Below, in pieces: positions 56,002 to 64,000 of a DNA stretch of 64,000 bases (positions within the stretch are counted from its first letter, which is position 1; each line of letters starts with the position of its first letter). The DNA is from Micromonospora luteifusca. GTDB lineage: Bacteria > Actinomycetota > Actinomycetes > Mycobacteriales > Micromonosporaceae. The stretch lies in assembly GCF_016907275.1 (NCBI RefSeq), contig NZ_JAFBBP010000001.1, forward strand, positions 1,364,001 through 1,428,000, given 5' to 3'. The notes beneath the pieces are model-generated. The model made no database searches. It was given only the letters and a program-made list of their open reading frames with translations, and was not told the DNA's origin. The position numbers and the translations under genes were made by a program.

Positions 56002-56352
56002 TCAGAGCGGCCGACGGCCGGCGAAGCCGCACTCGGCCCGGTGGTACCAGCGCACGTCGGAGTCGCCCTCCAGCCAGCACCAGAGCACGGCGCGGCCGGC
56101 CCGCTCGCCGGGGAAGTCGAGCAGCACCGGGGCGATGCCCTTGACCTGGATGTCGTGCTGGTGCAGCTCGTCGACGACGGCGTGCAGCCGGGCCTCCAGG
56201 CCCTTCACCTCAGCCAGCCCGCCGAGCGCGCTCACGCCGTGGTCGGCCAGGTCGGCGCGCAGCTCGGCCAGGTCGGCCCGGACCCGGATCAACTCGTCGA
56301 CGCGCGGTTGCAGGGTGGCCACCAGGTGCCGGGCCTGGGCGAGTGTGAACAC
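56002..56352 (-). CDS. DUF2203 family protein
   Basis: A 116-residue protein of unknown function. It begins VFTLAQARHLVATLQPRVDE, the usual DUF2203 start, has a helical hairpin, and ends with HDIQVKGIAPVLLDFPGE and VLWCWLEGDSDVRWYHRAE, the family signature. GTG at 56352 has no ribosome site; CATACT (56359-56364) ends 6 nt before it, so the transcript may be leaderless. It lies 46 bp downstream of proC. A partial copy of its last codons appears at 55969-55981. Confidence 0.85.
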   Translation of the reverse strand: MFTLAQARHLVATLQPRVDELIRVRADLAELRADLADHGVSALGGLAEVKGLEARLHAVVDELHQHDIQVKGIAPVLLDFPGERAGRAVLWCWLEGDSDVRWYHRAECGFAGRRPL

Positions 56353-56398
56353 GGGGCCAGTATGCGGCACACCCAGCCCCGCGACGCGCCCGCAACGG

Positions 56399-57217
56399 TC
56401 AGTCGGCCTGGGCCGCCAGCTCCCGGGCGCGGTCCCGGGCAGCCTCCAGCGCGGCGAGCAGCGCCGCTCGTACGCCGTGCTTCTCCAGCTCACGGATCGC
56501 GGAGATGGTGGTGCCGGCCGGCGAGGTGACTGCCTCGCGCAGCTTGACCGGGTGCTCGCCGGAGTCGCGCAGCATCACCGCGGAACCGATCGCGGTCTGC
56601 ACGATCAGCTCGTGCGCCACCTGCCGGGGCAGCCCGAGCAGGATCCCCGCGTCGATCATGGCCTCGACGAGCAGGTAGAAGTAGGCCGGGCCGGAGCCGG
56701 AGAGCGCGGTGACCGCGTCCTGTTGCGATTCCGGCACCCGGATCGTCTGCCCGAGCGGCTTGAACATCTCCTCGGCCAACGCCAGGTGGGTCCCGGTGGC
56801 GTACGCGCCCGCCGAGATCGCTGTCATCGCCTCGTCCACCAGCGCCGGGGTGTTGGTCATCACCCGGACCACCGGGGTGCCCTCGGGCAGCCTGCGGTTG
56901 AAGAAGCTGGTGGGCAGACCGGCGCAGAGCGAGATGACGAGCTTGTCCGCCGGCACCTTGGGGCCGATCTCGTCGAGCAGAGCGGCGGCGTCCTGCGGCT
57001 TCACCGAAACCGCGAGCACCGCCGCCTCGTCCACCGCCGTCAGGTTGTCGACGACCCGTACGCCGTAGCGGGCGGTCAACTCCTCGGCGCGAGCCGGACG
57101 GCGGGCGGTGGCCACCAGCCGGTCCACCGGCCATCCCGAGCGCAGCAGCCCGGAGAGCATCAGCTCACCGATCTTGCCCGCACCGATCACCGCGACCGTG
57201 TGCACCCCGGCTGACAT
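56399..57217 (-). CDS. proC: Pyrroline-5-carboxylate reductase
   Basis: Last enzyme of proline synthesis, NADPH-dependent. The 272-residue protein has the dinucleotide-binding motif VAVIGAGKIGELMLSGLL (8-25), VKPQDAAALL, and VVRVMTNTPALV. The C-terminal ProC signature is QDAVTALSGSGPAYFYLLVEA through to HPVKLREAVTSPAGTTI. Length is normal. It is separated from pfkA by a strong terminator hairpin, so it probably has its own promoter. Confidence 0.95.
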   Translation of the reverse strand: MSAGVHTVAVIGAGKIGELMLSGLLRSGWPVDRLVATARRPARAEELTARYGVRVVDNLTAVDEAAVLAVSVKPQDAAALLDEIGPKVPADKLVISLCAGLPTSFFNRRLPEGTPVVRVMTNTPALVDEAMTAISAGAYATGTHLALAEEMFKPLGQTIRVPESQQDAVTALSGSGPAYFYLLVEAMIDAGILLGLPRQVAHELIVQTAIGSAVMLRDSGEHPVKLREAVTSPAGTTISAIRELEKHGVRAALLAALEAARDRARELAAQAD

Positions 57218-57244
57218 CTCGGCCCGTACCTCCTCGCGTGGGGT

Positions 57245-57280
57245 GGCGGCGCGGCGGACCCGCAGGCCCGCCGCGCCGCC
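57245..57280 (-). terminator. Terminator hairpin downstream of the phosphofructokinase gene
   Basis: Perfect 13-bp stem GGCGGCGCGGCGG/CCGCCGCGCCGCC (57245-57257 with 57268-57280), 9 bp after the phosphofructokinase stop on the minus strand and 27 bp before the proC start. No T-run. Confidence 0.75.
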
Positions 57281-57289
57281 GACCGTCGA

Positions 57290-58318
57290 TCAGCTGCCGA
57301 AGAAGACCTCGGCCTCGGCGTACCGCTCCAGCGGAACGGTCTTCAGCTCGCGGGTGGCCTCGGCCAGCGGCACCCGGACGATGTCCGTGCTCTGCATCGC
57401 GACCATCTTGCCCCAGTCACCCTCGTTGACCGCGTCGATGGCCTGCAGGCCCAGGCGGGTGGCGAGCACCCGGTCGAAGGCGGTCGGAGTGCCACCGCGC
57501 TGGATGTGGCCCAGCACCACGGTGCGGGCCTCCTTGCCGGTCTTGGCCTCCAGCTGCTCGGCGAGCCACTGGCCGATGCCGCCGAGGCGGACGTGGCCGA
57601 ACGAGTCCAGCTCCTGGTTGGCGAGGACCATCTGGCCGTCCAGCGGCTGGGCGCCCTCGGCGACCACCACGATCGGGGCGTACTGGTGCTGGAAGCGCTT
57701 CTCGACGTAGCCGGCCACCTGGTCGACGTCGAACTGCCGCTCGGGCAGCAGGATCACGTTGGCACCGCCGGCCAGGCCTGCGTGCAGGGCGATCCAGCCG
57801 GCGTGCCGGCCCATGACCTCGACGACCAGGGTGCGGTGGTGGCTCTCCGCAGTGGTGTGCAGGCGGTCGATGGCCTCCATCGCGATGTTGACCGCGGTGT
57901 CGAAGCCGAAGGTGTAGTCGGTGGCGCCGAGGTCGTTGTCGATCGTCTTCGGCACGCCGACCACGTGCACGCCCAGCTCGTAGAGCTTGGTGGCCACGCC
58001 GAGGGTGTCCTCGCCGCCGATCGCGATCAGCGCGTCCACGCCCTGCTCGGCGAGGTTGTCCTTGATCCGCTCGACGCCGTTCTCGATCTTGAACGGGTTG
58101 GTACGGGACGAGCCGAGGATGGTGCCGCCACGGGGCAGGATGCCGCGGACGTCAGCGATGCCCAGGGGCCGGGACAGGCCCTCCAGCGGGCCCTTCCAAC
58201 CATCCCGGAAGCCCACGAACTCGTGACCGTAAGTGGCGACGCCCTTGCGGACCACCGCCCGGATGACCGCGTTGAGACCGGGGCAGTCGCCGCCGCCGGT
58301 GAGCACGCCGATACGCAT
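57290..58318 (-). CDS. pfp: 6-phosphofructokinase with pyrophosphate-type active site
   Basis: Phosphorylates fructose 6-phosphate in glycolysis. ATG at 58318 (MRIGVLTGGGDCPGLN) has AGGAGGAT 10 nt upstream and gives 342 residues. The phosphoryl-donor residues are Asp104 (GGEDTLG) and Lys124 (VPKTIDND), in E. coli numbering. ATP-dependent enzymes have Gly104, while the PPi-dependent Amycolatopsis methanolica enzyme has Asp104, so pyrophosphate is the likely donor and the reaction would be reversible. MGRHAGWIAL and GHIQRGGTPTAFDR are the usual substrate-binding blocks. The symbol is given on this prediction. Confidence 0.85.
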   Translation of the reverse strand: MRIGVLTGGGDCPGLNAVIRAVVRKGVATYGHEFVGFRDGWKGPLEGLSRPLGIADVRGILPRGGTILGSSRTNPFKIENGVERIKDNLAEQGVDALIAIGGEDTLGVATKLYELGVHVVGVPKTIDNDLGATDYTFGFDTAVNIAMEAIDRLHTTAESHHRTLVVEVMGRHAGWIALHAGLAGGANVILLPERQFDVDQVAGYVEKRFQHQYAPIVVVAEGAQPLDGQMVLANQELDSFGHVRLGGIGQWLAEQLEAKTGKEARTVVLGHIQRGGTPTAFDRVLATRLGLQAIDAVNEGDWGKMVAMQSTDIVRVPLAEATRELKTVPLERYAEAEVFFGS

Positions 58319-58488
58319 GATCCGCTCATCCTCCTGGAGCATCAGGTAAAGCCCGATATGCCCCAGGGTATGTGTCAGGTCAGACCATCGGCGCCGTTGC
58401 CGGCCCGGGGCGGGCCGTCACTGCGCACTGTAGTCGGCCCGCCGGTACGGCGACAGCGCGCCCCGGGGCGAGGGCCTTCAATCGCCGC

Positions 58489-58992
58489 TCAAAAGGTCAC
58501 CTGATGGCTCTCGCCGACCTCGGGCGGCTGGCCGGTGGCCGCCGCCTTCGCGTAGCCGAGCAGGTTGACCACGGTGCTACTCGGCGAGTCCCAGTACTCG
58601 GCGGAGCTGGCGTGCACCTTGATCAACGTGAGGCCGGGGGTGTCCAGCCCATCGGGAAACCACGCCTTGAGCAGCGGGTTCCACAGCCGCTCGGCGCGGG
58701 CCCGATCGAACCCCTCGGTGGCGGTGCCGGAGATCGACACCCAGGCGTGGTGCTTCTGGTCGGAGAAGGCGACGTTGACCTCCGGATTCACCCGGAGCTG
58801 GCGAACCTTGGCCGAGTCGGCGTAGGCGAAGAACCACAGGTCGCCGTCGAACTCGGCCTCCTGGAGCCCCATCGGCCTGCTCACCTGCCGCCCGTCCAGA
58901 GCAATCGTGGTGAGCATGCAGATCCGCGCGGCCCGGGCCAGCTCGGTCACCCGGGCGCGGGCCTCGGCGGCGCTGGTCGGCTGGTTGCTCAT
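58489..58992 (-). CDS. Pyridoxamine 5'-phosphate oxidase-related (general stress protein 26-like) flavoprotein
   Basis: A 167-residue split-barrel protein. Typical blocks are ICMLTTIALDGRQVSRPMGL, DLWFFAYADSAKVRQLRVNP and NVAFSDQKHHAWVSISGTA, followed by LWNPLLKAWFPDGLD, the signature of the GSP26 subgroup. These proteins bind FMN or F420; the substrate is usually unknown. No operon partner is evident; the upstream 89 bp separate it from exoribonuclease AS. Confidence 0.85.
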   Translation of the reverse strand: MSNQPTSAAEARARVTELARAARICMLTTIALDGRQVSRPMGLQEAEFDGDLWFFAYADSAKVRQLRVNPEVNVAFSDQKHHAWVSISGTATEGFDRARAERLWNPLLKAWFPDGLDTPGLTLIKVHASSAEYWDSPSSTVVNLLGYAKAAATGQPPEVGESHQVTF

Positions 58993-59081
58993 GGCACACT
59001 CCCTCGGCTCGGCTGGTCGAACCGATGCCCGGGACAGAACCGGTCAAACCTACAACGGCACGACCGCCACTCAGCGGGTCG

Positions 59082-59585
59082 TCATCGCCCGCCGGCTGTC
59101 ATCGCCCGCCAGCGGGCCAGATTGTGCCGGGCGTCGACCAGCGCGTCGTGCCGGGCCGCGTCCGCATCCGGCAGAGAAGGCCGACCACGGTCGTCCCAGA
59201 GCTGCCGCAGCTCCTTGGTGTAGCGGGGAATCTCCCGGGGCAGCGCCGGCATCGCACCCCAGAGCTGAGCGAGCACCACGTGGTCGTACGCGGCGAACCA
59301 GGCCCACAGCTCCAACTGCTCCCCCGGCCGGTCCCGGATCGGCTCGACCAGGAAGTCGTACAGGTCGTCACGGATGCGCTCGCGTGACCGCCAGGCCCGG
59401 TCCGCCGGGGAGGGCAGCTTGTCCAGCACGTTGCGCCGGACCCAGGGCACGGCGCGGGAATCGTCGAACTCGGTGGAGACCGCGTAGAACTCGCGGCCGT
59501 ACTCGTCGACGACACCGATCGAGACGAGGTCGACGGTGGTGCCGTCCTCGATGAACTCGCAGTCGTAGAAGTAGCGGTAGACCAT
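59082..59585 (-). CDS. Polyadenylate-specific 3'-exoribonuclease AS (Rv2179c homologue)
   Basis: DEDDh-type RNase that trims RNA 3' ends, known from M. tuberculosis Rv2179c. Start MVYRYFYDCEFIEDG gives 167 residues with Asp8 and Glu10 (YDCEFIEDG), a third acidic position in AAYDHVVL, and HDALVDARHN holding the His-Asp of the DEDDh centre. AGGA lies about 9 nt upstream; an ATG three codons earlier is the alternative. In M. tuberculosis the gene is next to the DAHP synthase gene; here they are 10 kb apart. Confidence 0.9.
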   Translation of the reverse strand: MVYRYFYDCEFIEDGTTVDLVSIGVVDEYGREFYAVSTEFDDSRAVPWVRRNVLDKLPSPADRAWRSRERIRDDLYDFLVEPIRDRPGEQLELWAWFAAYDHVVLAQLWGAMPALPREIPRYTKELRQLWDDRGRPSLPDADAARHDALVDARHNLARWRAMTAGGR

Positions 59586-59856
59586 TCCGGCCATCCTCGC
59601 CCACCGCCACACGGCCGTGCCCGGCGGGGCCCGCCCCGACGCTGACGGCGGGCCCGTTCGGCACCGGAAATAACGGTGGACAGCAGCTCGCGACAGTCAC
59701 GGAAGTGCTTCGAGGGGTGTACAGCAAGCGACCGGACCGTCATGATCTGATGTGTACCGCTACCGGACGCCGAATCGGTGTCAGTTCACCTTGTCAGGGC
59801 CATCAGGTTCACCCGGTGAGCGAGTTTGTGGTCCATGACCGGGGAGGGGTTGGGCC

Positions 59857-60549
59857 GTGGAGATGCGCCTGCCGGAGCCGGGTGACGCGCTCACAGGTGT
59901 CGAGATGTTCGCCGGCTTGGAGCCCGAGGTGCGGCAGCGCGTCATCGCCGCCGCCGTCCCGCGCACCTACCGCAAAGGCCAGCTGCTCTTCGTGGAGAAC
60001 GACCCCGGTGAGTCGCTGATCGTGCTGCGCCGCGGCGCGGTGGCCGTCTTTCGCACCGCACCCACCGGCGAGCGGGCCGTGCTGTCGGTGATCCGACCAC
60101 CGGACGTGCTCGGCGAGGTCTCCCTGCTCGACGCATCCACCCGGTCCGCCTCGGCCGAGGCCATCGAGGACTGCGCGGCGCTCGCGCTCTCGCGGGGCGC
60201 GTTCATGGAGCTGGTGCACTCCAACCCCCGCATCCTGGACGCGGTGATGCGCTCGCTGGGCGGGCTGATCCGCCGACTCACCGAGCAGAACGCCGACCAC
60301 GTCTTCCTCGACCTGCCCGGTCGGGTGGCCAAGACGCTGGTCCGGTTGGCCGGCGAAAGCCAGGCACCGATGATCACGATCGAGCTCAACCAGAGCCAGC
60401 TGGCCGAAATGGCCGGTGGTTCCCGACAGAGCGTCAACCAGGCGATCGGCTCGTTCGCCAGCCGTGGTTGGCTGCGTACCGAAGGTCGCCGGATCGTGGT
60501 GACCGACGTGGCCGCGCTGCGTCGCCGCGCCGGCATGAACGAGCGCTGA
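59857..60549 (+). CDS. Crp/Fnr-family transcriptional regulator (cAMP receptor-like)
   Basis: A 230-residue regulator. The N-terminal cyclic-nucleotide domain has GESLIVLRRGAVAVF and the phosphate-binding cassette VLGEVSLLDASTRSASAEA, which keeps the Glu and Arg-Ser that contact cAMP. A dimer helix follows, then a winged helix with recognition region LAEMAGGSRQSVNQAIGSF. The GTG start lies 8 nt after GGGGAGGGG. The preceding 271 bp (59586-59856) hold no gene. The adenylate cyclase gene starts 590 bp downstream, so local cAMP control is plausible. Confidence 0.92.
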   Translation: MEMRLPEPGDALTGVEMFAGLEPEVRQRVIAAAVPRTYRKGQLLFVENDPGESLIVLRRGAVAVFRTAPTGERAVLSVIRPPDVLGEVSLLDASTRSASAEAIEDCAALALSRGAFMELVHSNPRILDAVMRSLGGLIRRLTEQNADHVFLDLPGRVAKTLVRLAGESQAPMITIELNQSQLAEMAGGSRQSVNQAIGSFASRGWLRTEGRRIVVTDVAALRRRAGMNER

Positions 60550-60701
60550 CCAGCGCGAGGTCAGCGGTTGCCCACCAACAGCTGGGTGTTGTCGAGATCC
60601 GTCACGACGACGGGCATTCCACAGTGACCGACCGAGGACGCCACCAGCGACGGCAGAGCCGGCGGCTGCGGACACGGGCACGACTGGCACCGACCAACGG
60701 G

Positions 60702-60735
60702 TGAGGCCGGCAGACCCGTGGGCCCGCCGGCCTCA
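60702..60735. terminator. Hairpin between the convergent crp-like and small hypothetical genes
   Basis: TGAGGCCGGC (60702-60711) pairs perfectly with GCCGGCCTCA (60726-60735) around a 14-nt loop. It lies 10 bp after the stop of the minus-strand hypothetical gene and 153 bp after the crp-like stop; it may serve both. The other bases of 60550-60744 show no gene. Confidence 0.65.
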
Positions 60736-60744
60736 TCCGGCCGA

Positions 60745-61002
60745 TCAGTTGTCCGTGTCGTCGGCCGGCGGCGCGCCCGGCCCCGGACCGATCTTGTTCG
60801 GATCGGTCGGCTTACCGGACGTGGGCGTGCTCGACGAGGTGGTCGTGGTCTCCCCCGACCCGCCCGACTGGCCTTCCGGCTCTTCCACCATGCCCTGCTC
60901 CTCAAGTTCGGCGAGAGTGACCGCATCGACGTCGATCGTGTCGCCCGGGGCCCACCGCGTACCACCCGGATCGGTCCACGAGGCGGACAGTCGTACCTGC
61001 AC
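60745..61002 (-). CDS. Small hypothetical protein with acidic, Ser/Thr-rich tail
   Basis: 85 residues, not recognised. GTG at 61002 (VQVRLSASWTDPGGTRWAP) is chosen because AGGGAGAG lies about 5 nt upstream; the frame stays open 25 codons further up without a better site. The first 45 residues form a short domain (GDTIDVDAVTLAELEEQGMV) resembling small capsid- or tail-associated proteins and stand-alone actinobacterial ORFs. The rest is a disordered Gly/Ser/Thr/Pro/Asp tail. It lies between the crp-like gene and the cyclase gene, transcribed away from the cyclase. Confidence 0.6.
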   Translation of the reverse strand: MQVRLSASWTDPGGTRWAPGDTIDVDAVTLAELEEQGMVEEPEGQSGGSGETTTTSSSTPTSGKPTDPNKIGPGPGAPPADDTDN

Positions 61003-61139
61003 GGCACTCTCCCTGACATGAAACTTCCTGATAGGGAACACTAACGCCGACCGATCGATGGCGTTGCCCGCCCGCACGTCGGGTAGCCGACTGGCCGGGG
61101 TGGCCGCGATACTGACCCCTCTCGCCCACGGAGCTGAAC

Positions 61140-64000
61140 ATCGACCTCAGATGTGGACACTGCGCCCGCGCGGCTGGTCCGGACGACCGCTTCTGCGGCG
61201 GGTGTGGCCAGCCGCTCGCGGTCACGTGCGCGCACTGCGGGCACCCCAACAGCACCGAGGTCAATTTCTGCACCAGCTGCGGTCAACCGCTGCGGGAGCA
61301 CGTCGTCGTGGTGCAGGAGGACCGGCGCCAGGTCAGCGTGCTCTTCGTCGACATCGTCGACTTCACCAGGTACGCGGAACGGGCCGACCCGGAACAGGCC
61401 CACAGCCTGCAGCAGACCTACTTCGCCACCGTGCGACGGATCGTGCACCAGTACGGCGGGGTGGTCGAGAAGTACATCGGGGACGCGGCGATGGCGTTGT
61501 TCGGCGCGCCGGTGGCCACCGACAACGACGCGCTGCGGTGCGTCCGCGCCGGCCTGGAGCTTCAACGCAGCCTGGCCCACCAGCCCAACGGCACGCAGCC
61601 GCCGCTCGGCTTCCGGGTCGGCATCGCGACCGGCGAGGCCCTGGTCGACCTCTCGGCCACCCGCGACGGCGGGCAGGCCTTCGTCACCGGCGACGTGGTC
61701 AACACGGCGTCCCGGTTGCAGGCGTTCGCCCCGGCGGGCGGCGTCGTCGTCGACGAGAGCACCTGGTCGGCCACCCGCCACGAGATGGAGTACGCCGACC
61801 AACCACCGGTCACGCTGCGCGGCCGCTCCGCGGTGAGCCGGATCTGGCTGGCCGTGCGGGTCCGGCCGCACCGGGACCCGCACACCGCCGAGCTGACGCC
61901 GATGGTGGACCGGGAGCACGAGCGTGGTCTGCTGGTCAACGCGCTGCACCGGACGGTGACCGAGCGGACGTCCCAGTTGGTGACGGTGTTCGGCCCAGCC
62001 GGTGTGGGCAAGAGTCGGCTGCTTCGTGAGCTCGCGCGGCACGCCGCAAGCCTGCCCGGACCGCCGGTCACCTGGCTGGTCGGGCAGTGCCCGCCGTTCG
62101 GCGAGAACGTCACCTGGGCCGCCTTGGCGGACATCGTGAAGAGTTGGGTGGGCGTGCCCGAGGTCGACGACCCGGCCGCCCTGCGCGAGCGGCTGCGGGC
62201 CCGCCTGGGGCAGCTCGCCGACCCGCACGCGATCCGGCTGGCCGAGGCGCTCGGGCCGCTGATCGGCGTACCGGGCGAGCGACTCACCCCCGGCGAGACC
62301 GAAGCCTCCTGGCGGCGGTTCCTGCTCGCCCTGGCCGCCACCGGTCCGACCGTGCTGGCCTTCGAGGACATGCACTGGGCGGACCAGTCGATGCTCGCCT
62401 TCGTCGAGCAGTTGGGCGCGACGGCGCGTGGCGTGCCGCTGCTGGTCGTCGCGACCGCCCGCCCGGAGCTGCGGGAACGACACCCGTCGTGGACCGCGAC
62501 GATCAGCGGCGCGATGTCCATCTCGGTGCCGCCGATGCACGACGCCGACATCGACACGCTCTACTCGCTGTTGCTCGGACAGTCCACACTGCCCACGACC
62601 GCGCGTACGCCGCTGATCGAGTTCGCCGACGGCAACCCGCTCTACGCCCAGGAGTACGCCCGGATGCTGCTCGACGGCGGCCTGCTCGACGCGGTGCGCT
62701 CGGCCGCCCGCCTCGACCCCGACGGTGGCGGGGAGATGCCCCGGACGGTGCAGGCGGTCATCGCCAACCGGCTCGACCTGCTCGACCCGGCCGACCGGGC
62801 GGTGCTCCAGGCCGCCGCGGTGGTCGGCGTGCAGTTCTGGGCCGCGCCGGTGGCGACGGCGCTGGGGCGGCCGGTGGAGTGGGTGGAGCGTGCGCTGGAC
62901 CGGCTGCAACGGCGCGACCTGGTGTACGAGCAGGGCACGTCGACGATGCCCGGCCAGTCCGAGTACCGGTTCCGGCACATCCTGGTGCGCGACGTCTGCT
63001 ACCAGCGGCTACCGAGGGCCGAGCGGGTCCTCCGGCACCAGCGCACCGCCGACTGGATGGCGCAGCTCACCGACGGCCGACAACACGACCTGGCCGAGGT
63101 GCTCGCCAACCATCGCTGGGCCGCACACGAGATCGCCCGGACCGTCGGGCTGGACACGGCCCCCTACGCCCCGCCCGCGCGGGCCGCGCTGCACCGGGCG
63201 GCCCGCCGGGCGTACGAGCTGCACGCGTTGGACACGGCCGCCGCGCTGGTCGGCCGGGCGCTGGCCCTCGACGTCGGGCCGGACCCGGCGCTGGAGCTGT
63301 TCGAGGCGGAGTTGGCGTTCTACCGCGACGGCGACGCGTTCCTGGTCGCCGGTGGCACGGACACCCTCAGCCGGCTGGCCGAGCGGCTCACAACCGGTGG
63401 TGACCGGACGGGTGCGGCGCGGGCCTGGACACTGCTCGCCACCGCGGCGTGGAGTCGGGCCGACCGTTCCGCGACCCTGCACTGCCTGGACCAGGCGATC
63501 GGCATCTACAGCGAGTTGCCGGACAGCCAGGAGAAGGCGGGTGCCCTGCTGGAGCTGGCCCGCGTGCACATGCTGAACGCGGAGACCGACCCGGCGTGCG
63601 CCGCGGCCCGGGCCGCGGAGATCCTCGCCGAGAGGCTCCAGCTGCGCGAGGTGCGGGCCAACGCCCGGATCACCCTGGCGGTCGCGCGTTACCTGGCCGG
63701 CTCCGACTCGGCGTACCCGGAGCTGGTCGAGGTGACCGAGCACTGCAGGGTGGAGCGCCTGACCAGTCGACGCCGGGCGGTGCAGAACCTGGCCTGGGCG
63801 TTGCAGGAGGAGGGCGACCTGGCCGGCTCGGCTCGGCTGGTCGACGAGCAGCTCACCCTCGATCTGGGCGGCGAGCACAGCCTGGCGACCAGCTTCGCCG
63901 ACCAGTGGGCGCGGGCGTACTACGCGGGTGACTGGACGGCCGCGCTGGCGATGGCAGCGGAGTCGACCCGTCGGCCGACCGCGGAGTGGGACCTGCACAT
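61140..64000 (+). CDS. Class III adenylate cyclase with zinc ribbons, AAA ATPase and helical-repeat domain (3' end beyond window)
   Basis: A multidomain signalling protein, about 953 residues visible with no stop before the edge. Two zinc ribbons come first (CGHCARAAGPDDRFCGGCG, then CAHCGHPNSTEVNFCTSCG). The class III cyclase domain follows, with metal aspartates in LFVDIVDFTRYA and GDAAMALFGAP, the substrate Lys in EKYIGD, and Asn/Arg in GDVVNTASRLQ, a complete set. A STAND-type ATPase (Walker A FGPAGVGKSRLLREL, Walker B-like VLAFEDMHWADQ) and TPR-like helices complete it. No ATG or GTG precedes the ribbons in frame: ATC (61140) or CTG (61134) must serve, or the frame is damaged. Confidence 0.88.
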   Translation, partial: MDLRCGHCARAAGPDDRFCGGCGQPLAVTCAHCGHPNSTEVNFCTSCGQPLREHVVVVQEDRRQVSVLFVDIVDFTRYAERADPEQAHSLQQTYFATVRRIVHQYGGVVEKYIGDAAMALFGAPVATDNDALRCVRAGLELQRSLAHQPNGTQPPLGFRVGIATGEALVDLSATRDGGQAFVTGDVVNTASRLQAFAPAGGVVVDESTWSATRHEMEYADQPPVTLRGRSAVSRIWLAVRVRPHRDPHTAELTPMVDREHERGLLVNALHRTVTERTSQLVTVFGPAGVGKSRLLRELARHAASLPGPPVTWLVGQCPPFGENVTWAALADIVKSWVGVPEVDDPAALRERLRARLGQLADPHAIRLAEALGPLIGVPGERLTPGETEASWRRFLLALAATGPTVLAFEDMHWADQSMLAFVEQLGATARGVPLLVVATARPELRERHPSWTATISGAMSISVPPMHDADIDTLYSLLLGQSTLPTTARTPLIEFADGNPLYAQEYARMLLDGGLLDAVRSAARLDPDGGGEMPRTVQAVIANRLDLLDPADRAVLQAAAVVGVQFWAAPVATALGRPVEWVERALDRLQRRDLVYEQGTSTMPGQSEYRFRHILVRDVCYQRLPRAERVLRHQRTADWMAQLTDGRQHDLAEVLANHRWAAHEIARTVGLDTAPYAPPARAALHRAARRAYELHALDTAAALVGRALALDVGPDPALELFEAELAFYRDGDAFLVAGGTDTLSRLAERLTTGGDRTGAARAWTLLATAAWSRADRSATLHCLDQAIGIYSELPDSQEKAGALLELARVHMLNAETDPACAAARAAEILAERLQLREVRANARITLAVARYLAGSDSAYPELVEVTEHCRVERLTSRRRAVQNLAWALQEEGDLAGSARLVDEQLTLDLGGEHSLATSFADQWARAYYAGDWTAALAMAAESTRRPTAEWDLH

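Noticed and set aside
59809..59819. TCACCCGGTGA as a Crp binding site upstream of the crp-like gene
   Set aside because: The inverted repeat is shorter than a Crp site and lacks the TGTGA half-sites.
60550..60701. Short minus-strand frame ending MPVVVTDLDNTQLLVGNR
   Set aside because: No ribosome site, no recognised domain, and it overlaps the crp-like/hypothetical convergent junction; kept as non-coding.
61151..62029. ATG at 61151 and the overlapping plus-strand frames as the cyclase start
   Set aside because: The ATG is not in the frame of the zinc ribbons and cyclase motifs; products of those frames are Arg/Pro-rich with no domains.

Overview
The window is very GC-rich, densely coded, and has GTG starts and overlapping stop/start codons throughout. 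Gene content and order point to an actinomycete of the family Micromonosporaceae (Micromonospora or a close relative); this is inference from gene families, not a database match. Blocks match the Mycobacterium tuberculosis Rv2163c-Rv2179c neighbourhood: pbpB/ftsI, an FtsL-like gene, rsmH, mraZ, metF, a polyprenyl synthase, Rv2175c, pknL, class II DAHP synthase and exoribonuclease AS. Large accessory blocks are interleaved.

Layout. 1-7.3 kb: the division and cell wall (dcw) operon, minus strand, mraZ-rsmH-ftsL-ftsI-murE-murF (murF runs off the left edge), with a three-repeat MraZ box upstream. 7.6-10.3 kb: divergent murT-gatD (lipid II amidation) and a TVP38-type membrane protein. 10.5-13.5 kb: leuS behind a leader peptide and attenuator. 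13.8-18.6 kb: MoxR ATPase, DUF58 protein and membrane transglutaminase. 18.6-19.4 kb: non-coding and rich in repeats. 19.4-26.6 kb: DUF3040 protein, DNA polymerase IV, a phosphodiesterase, a methyltransferase and a sugar ABC transporter that has an unannotated 58-residue ORF coupled between its two permease genes. 26.7-33.4 kb: the mutasome dnaE2-imuB-imuA' with a HEPN-domain gene behind two tandem LexA boxes. 33.5-38.9 kb: a tightly coupled cluster with carotenoid genes (CrtA-like, CruF, CruG-like, CrtI/CrtD-type desaturase). 38.9-49.2 kb: CDP-alcohol phosphotransferase, metF, an HTH protein, polyprenyl diphosphate synthase, the Rv2175c/PknL pair, endonuclease IV, threonine aldolase, DAHP synthase and a lipoprotein. 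49.3-56 kb: secreted chitinase, glutathione peroxidase, F420-dependent-reductase-like protein, GT87 membrane protein, and a DUF4397 surface protein with a class F sortase. 56-64 kb: DUF2203, proC, a phosphofructokinase with pyrophosphate-type residues, a PNPOx-like protein, exoribonuclease AS, a Crp regulator and an adenylate cyclase/AAA protein cut by the right edge.

How it fits together. Four themes recur: peptidoglycan and division (mraZ operon, murT-gatD, pknL), DNA damage response (dinB, mutasome, endonuclease IV), isoprenoid/carotenoid synthesis (polyprenyl synthase and the crt/cru genes), and likely cAMP signalling (cyclase and Crp). Most convergent gene ends carry inverted repeats. 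No rRNA, tRNA, CRISPR array, insertion sequence or prophage was recognised.
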